From the NCBI GenBank assembly GCA_900757905.1, contig CAAEPN010000232.1:1-6807 (forward strand): a stretch of 6,807 nucleotides of DNA, written 5' to 3'. Both the position numbers and the translations under genes were made by a program. Below are positions 5,437-6,807 of the stretch, piece by piece. Below the pieces are notes generated by a model. It searched no databases. It saw nothing but the letters and a program-made list of their open reading frames with translations, and had not been told where the DNA came from. This DNA comes from Clostridia bacterium (GTDB taxonomy: Bacteria > Bacillota > Clostridia > Oscillospirales > CAG-382). How positions within the stretch are numbered: the first letter of the stretch is position 1; each line of letters begins with the position of its first letter.

Positions 5437-6807
5437 ATGACAGAACGAATCCAAAAACTGACGGCTCTTATTAAGCACACTGACATTTTCGGCGAACAAA
5501 CCGCTGTGGAATACGACCCGATGGATCAAGCTCTCCCGACAGCCGTGTTCAACGCCAAGCGCATTACTGAATACATTCTTGCACAAAAGCCGTATCTCAC
5601 CGAGTCCAACCGTTTTCCTGGCGTATTGCATTACTACAATGCCGGCGTCCCGGGTGATCTGTTTAGCCGTGTCGGGCATTCCGCCTGCGGTGCTGCTCTT
5701 CAAGAGTTTTATTGCAAACACCGTGATAACTTGGTTGTTTTCGAGTGGCAGCACTCCACACCCGATTATGAAAAAATTATCCGTTTCGGTGTCGAAAAGC
5801 TGCTTTGGGATATTGCCTTTTCCAAGGAAACGCACAAATACGAAAAGGATAAGCTCGACTTTCTGAGCGGTGTTGAAATTGTCTGTAAGGGCGTGACCGA
5901 ACGCGCCGCAAGGCACGCCGAAGCCTATCGTGCCGCTGCAAAAGAAACGGCTGATAAAACCCGTAAAGACGAACTAAATGCCCTTGCCGACGCTTTGGAA
6001 AATGTTCCGGCAAAACCGGCGCGAAGCTTCTATGAAGGTTTGATTGATATTATCTTCTGTTTCTCGTATCTGCCTGACAGCATCGGCACGATTGACCGCT
6101 TTCTTTATCCGCTTTACAAGCAGGATATCGATAACGGCACATTGACACGCGAACAGGCAAAAGATCTGATACAGGAAGTATTTACTTATATCTGTGCTTT
6201 TACTCCTTATACCAGCGTAAACAACGACCGCGGCGCAGAATGCCATTTCGCGATTGGCGGTTACACGGAGGACGGTGAGGATGGCTATAATGAATTATCC
6301 GAACTGATTGTGGAAGCGCTTATGGATCTCGATACGCTTCGACCGCAAATTTCCCTGCGTTGGACGAAAAAGACGCCTTTTGCGGTATTGGAGCACTTGT
6401 TTAAATGCGAGCGCAACGATAAGTATAAACGCATTGCTTTTGTGAGCGATGAACCGCATATATCGTCCTTTGAAGAAAACCTCGGTCTTGACTGCAGCCA
6501 AGCCGTGCGCTACACCATGGTCGGCTGCAACGAACCGGCCTTCCAAGGCAGTGTGTGGTACGGCGGAACGACCGCAAACATTGCCCGATCAATTGAAAAA
6601 ACGCTGTACGAACACGAAGCGGAAGCTGTCGGCTGTGAATCCTTTGAAGAATTCTTTTCGCTCTACCGTGCGGTTTTAAAAAGCGAATTGGATGAAATTA
6701 TACGTTATGACAATGCTTTTAACGAGATGCGTGCCAAGGATATCAACGTATTAAGCGCTTTTTTGTTCAATGGTTGCATTGAAAGCGGTGTGAGTCCAAC
6801 ACAATGC
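5437..6807 (+). CDS. Glycyl radical enzyme (PFL-like domain family) of unknown substrate, C-terminus outside the window
   Basis: The visible 457 codons belong to the PFL-like domain of glycyl radical enzymes, oxygen-sensitive cytosolic enzymes that use a cysteine thiyl radical to start C-C, C-O, C-N or C-S bond cleavage. Family landmarks are QHSTPDYEKI (106-115, near the active-site His of glycerol dehydratase), SIGTIDRFLYP (215-225), AIGGYTEDG (272-280), a region related to QPxLSVRxxxxTP (LRPQISLRWTKKTP, 301-314) and the active-site motif MVGCNEPAFQG (361-371), with Cys364 as the thiyl position and Glu366 as the likely acid/base. GCxE marks eliminase/dehydratase-like members, whereas pyruvate formate-lyase has adjacent cysteines. 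The N-terminal region is about 57 residues shorter than in glycerol dehydratase. The roughly 330-400 residues with the RVxGY glycyl-radical loop, and any activating enzyme, lie past the edge. ATG at 5437 has GGAGA (5424-5428) 8 nt upstream. Substrate is not assignable. Confidence 0.88.
   Translation, partial: MTERIQKLTALIKHTDIFGEQTAVEYDPMDQALPTAVFNAKRITEYILAQKPYLTESNRFPGVLHYYNAGVPGDLFSRVGHSACGAALQEFYCKHRDNLVVFEWQHSTPDYEKIIRFGVEKLLWDIAFSKETHKYEKDKLDFLSGVEIVCKGVTERAARHAEAYRAAAKETADKTRKDELNALADALENVPAKPARSFYEGLIDIIFCFSYLPDSIGTIDRFLYPLYKQDIDNGTLTREQAKDLIQEVFTYICAFTPYTSVNNDRGAECHFAIGGYTEDGEDGYNELSELIVEALMDLDTLRPQISLRWTKKTPFAVLEHLFKCERNDKYKRIAFVSDEPHISSFEENLGLDCSQAVRYTMVGCNEPAFQGSVWYGGTTANIARSIEKTLYEHEAEAVGCESFEEFFSLYRAVLKSELDEIIRYDNAFNEMRAKDINVLSAFLFNGCIESGVSPTQC

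Noticed and set aside
6517..6549. Naming the plus-strand enzyme pflB (true pyruvate formate-lyase)
   Set aside because: Pyruvate formate-lyase has two adjacent active-site cysteines. Here a single Cys364 is preceded by Gly and followed by Asn-Glu.
5311..6592. Minus-strand open frames opposite the glycyl radical enzyme, including one of 201 codons
   Set aside because: They are antisense to conserved glycyl radical enzyme motifs and show no domain of their own. The 201-codon frame also runs through the divergent promoter region.

Overview
The window looks like the chromosome of an anaerobic, gut-type member of the Clostridia (Bacillota). The evidence is a moderate G+C content (high forties by eye), strong GGAGG-type ribosome binding sites, a preQ1-I riboswitch in front of a QueT-family transporter, a short FtsH with a TTG start, and an oxygen-sensitive glycyl radical enzyme beside an AraC-type regulator. 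I cannot name the genus from the sequence.

Layout: four genes lie on the minus strand and one on the plus strand, diverging from a 168-bp control region at 5269-5436. Reading leftward on the minus strand from that region there is an AraC-family regulator (4480-5268), a queuosine-precursor ECF S component, QueT (3857-4348), the ATP-dependent membrane protease FtsH (1978-3816), and the N-terminal third or so of the glutamate synthase large subunit (1-1759, running off the left edge). Reading rightward, a glycyl radical enzyme starts at 5437 and runs off the right edge after 457 residues. It includes the active-site Cys but not the C-terminal glycyl-radical loop.

Regulation visible in the sequence: a TTGTAA-17-TATACT promoter places the queT transcript start almost exactly at the first base of a preQ1-I aptamer whose tail carries the Shine-Dalgarno sequence, so translational control is likely. 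queT and ftsH are 40 bp apart with no terminator seen between them and may be co-transcribed. A 12-bp GC-containing hairpin followed by a U-tract lies between ftsH and gltB. It could be the ftsH terminator, but a perfect TATAAT box just upstream of it raises the possibility of an attenuator in the gltB leader. The araC and glycyl-radical-enzyme promoters face away from each other around a GTATA-AA-TATAC inverted repeat, a candidate regulator site.

The least explained part is the right end. The glycyl radical enzyme has the C-x-E active-site signature of the eliminase/dehydratase-type members rather than the Cys-Cys of pyruvate formate-lyase. Its N-terminal region is shorter than that of glycerol dehydratase, and it appears to lack polar residues that bind substrate in glycerol dehydratase. 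Its substrate is unknown, and the adjacent AraC regulator presumably senses that substrate or a related compound. The other genes are housekeeping or nutrient-uptake genes.
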